This document shows positions 6,091 to 6,158 of a DNA stretch of 6,158 bases, in pieces. Made by a program: the position numbers and the translations under genes. The stretch covers positions 1 through 6,158 of the forward strand of contig CAZKZS010000311.1 in the NCBI GenBank assembly GCA_964557285.1, given 5' to 3'. The notes under the pieces are model-generated. The model did no database searches. It had not been told where the DNA came from and worked only from the letters and a program-made list of their open reading frames with translations. Every line of letters starts with the position of its first letter. Positions within the stretch are counted from its first letter, which is position 1. The stretch is from SB15 sp964557285 (GTDB lineage Bacteria > Chloroflexota > Anaerolineae > Aggregatilineales > J027).

Positions 6091-6124
6091 CAAGAGTATG
6101 TTAAAGAAATTTAGTGAGGAAGCC

Positions 6125-6158
6125 ATGAAAATTGTGCGGTTGTTTCTCTTATTATCTC
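6125..6158 (+). CDS. Start of an unidentified, probably exported protein, cut by window edge
   Basis: Only 11 codons are visible (MKIVRLFLLLS), a basic start followed by a hydrophobic run that looks like the beginning of a signal peptide or a membrane anchor. GAGGA (6116-6120) stands 4 bases before the ATG, a good ribosome binding site. An in-frame ATG at 6098 would add nine residues (MLKKFSEEA), but it has no separated ribosome binding site and would coincide with the predicted transcription start. The gene is divergent from the ROK/transporter operon, so it may be controlled by the same regulator, for example as a secreted sugar-acting enzyme. That is a guess from position only; the family cannot be named. 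Confidence 0.6.
   Translation, partial: MKIVRLFLLLS

Larger units (their letters stand above)
5755..6124. other. AT-rich divergent intergenic region
   Basis: This 370-base stretch has no convincing gene and is much richer in A and T than the flanking operon. It contains the regulator's leader hairpin, the leftward promoter candidate, the AACTTGTTTT pair and a rightward promoter candidate. There is also a 7-bp dyad, AAGTGGT (5916-5922) and ACCACTT (5980-5986), with a 57-base separation. A 10-base direct repeat, TAGTGAGGAA, occurs at 6021-6030 and 6112-6121. I see no tRNA, terminator hairpin with a T-run, or insertion-sequence end. Confidence 0.7.

Overview
The window holds one leftward (minus-strand) carbohydrate-uptake operon and the start of a divergent rightward gene. 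In transcription order from the right, the operon encodes a ROK-family transcriptional regulator (5754-4495), a secreted family 1 sugar-binding protein (4413-3079), a MalF-type permease (3018-2083), a MalG-type permease (2083-824) and a MalK/UgpC-type ATPase (818 to beyond base 1). All parts of a CUT1-type ABC importer are visible, with the ATPase cut by the left edge after 272 codons. At the right edge, 11 codons of a plus-strand gene with a signal-peptide-like start (from 6125) are visible.

The organism is a bacterium of moderate GC. The coding region is balanced to slightly GC-rich and the regulatory region at 5770-6124 is strongly AT-rich. Strong AGGAGG-type ribosome binding sites are used. 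The proteins resemble the sugar/polyol importer set known from Rhizobiales and also found in Chloroflexota. The long N-terminally extended MalG-type permease and the general protein style make me lean to Chloroflexota (Anaerolineae-like), but this is an impression and not a demonstrated placement.

Layout. 1-818: ATPase. 819-823: 5-base gap. 824-2083: permease 2, whose ATG overlaps the stop of permease 1 by one base (TAATG). 2083-3018: permease 1. 3019-3078: 60-base spacer with a perfect 9-bp stem-loop and then a strong ribosome binding site. 3079-4413: binding protein. 4414-4494: 81-base spacer. 4495-5754: ROK regulator with a TTG start. 5755-6124: AT-rich divergent regulatory region. 6125-6158: partial gene.

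How the genes should work together (inference). The binding protein captures a carbohydrate outside the membrane, the two permeases form the channel, and the ATPase drives import. The ROK protein probably senses the sugar or a derivative and controls its own operon and possibly the divergent gene. A plausible leftward promoter (TTGCAA, 17 bp, TATGCT with a TG extension) lies upstream of the regulator. A 10-base element, AACTTGTTTT, occurs twice 41 bases apart, once between the promoter boxes and once upstream of the -35. The regulator's ribosome binding site and UUG start are enclosed in a potential interrupted hairpin. The substrate cannot be read from the sequence. I saw no mobile element, CRISPR array, tRNA or rRNA, and no clearly new system. 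The most unusual points are the three-helix N-terminal extension of permease 2 and the regulatory architecture around the ROK start.
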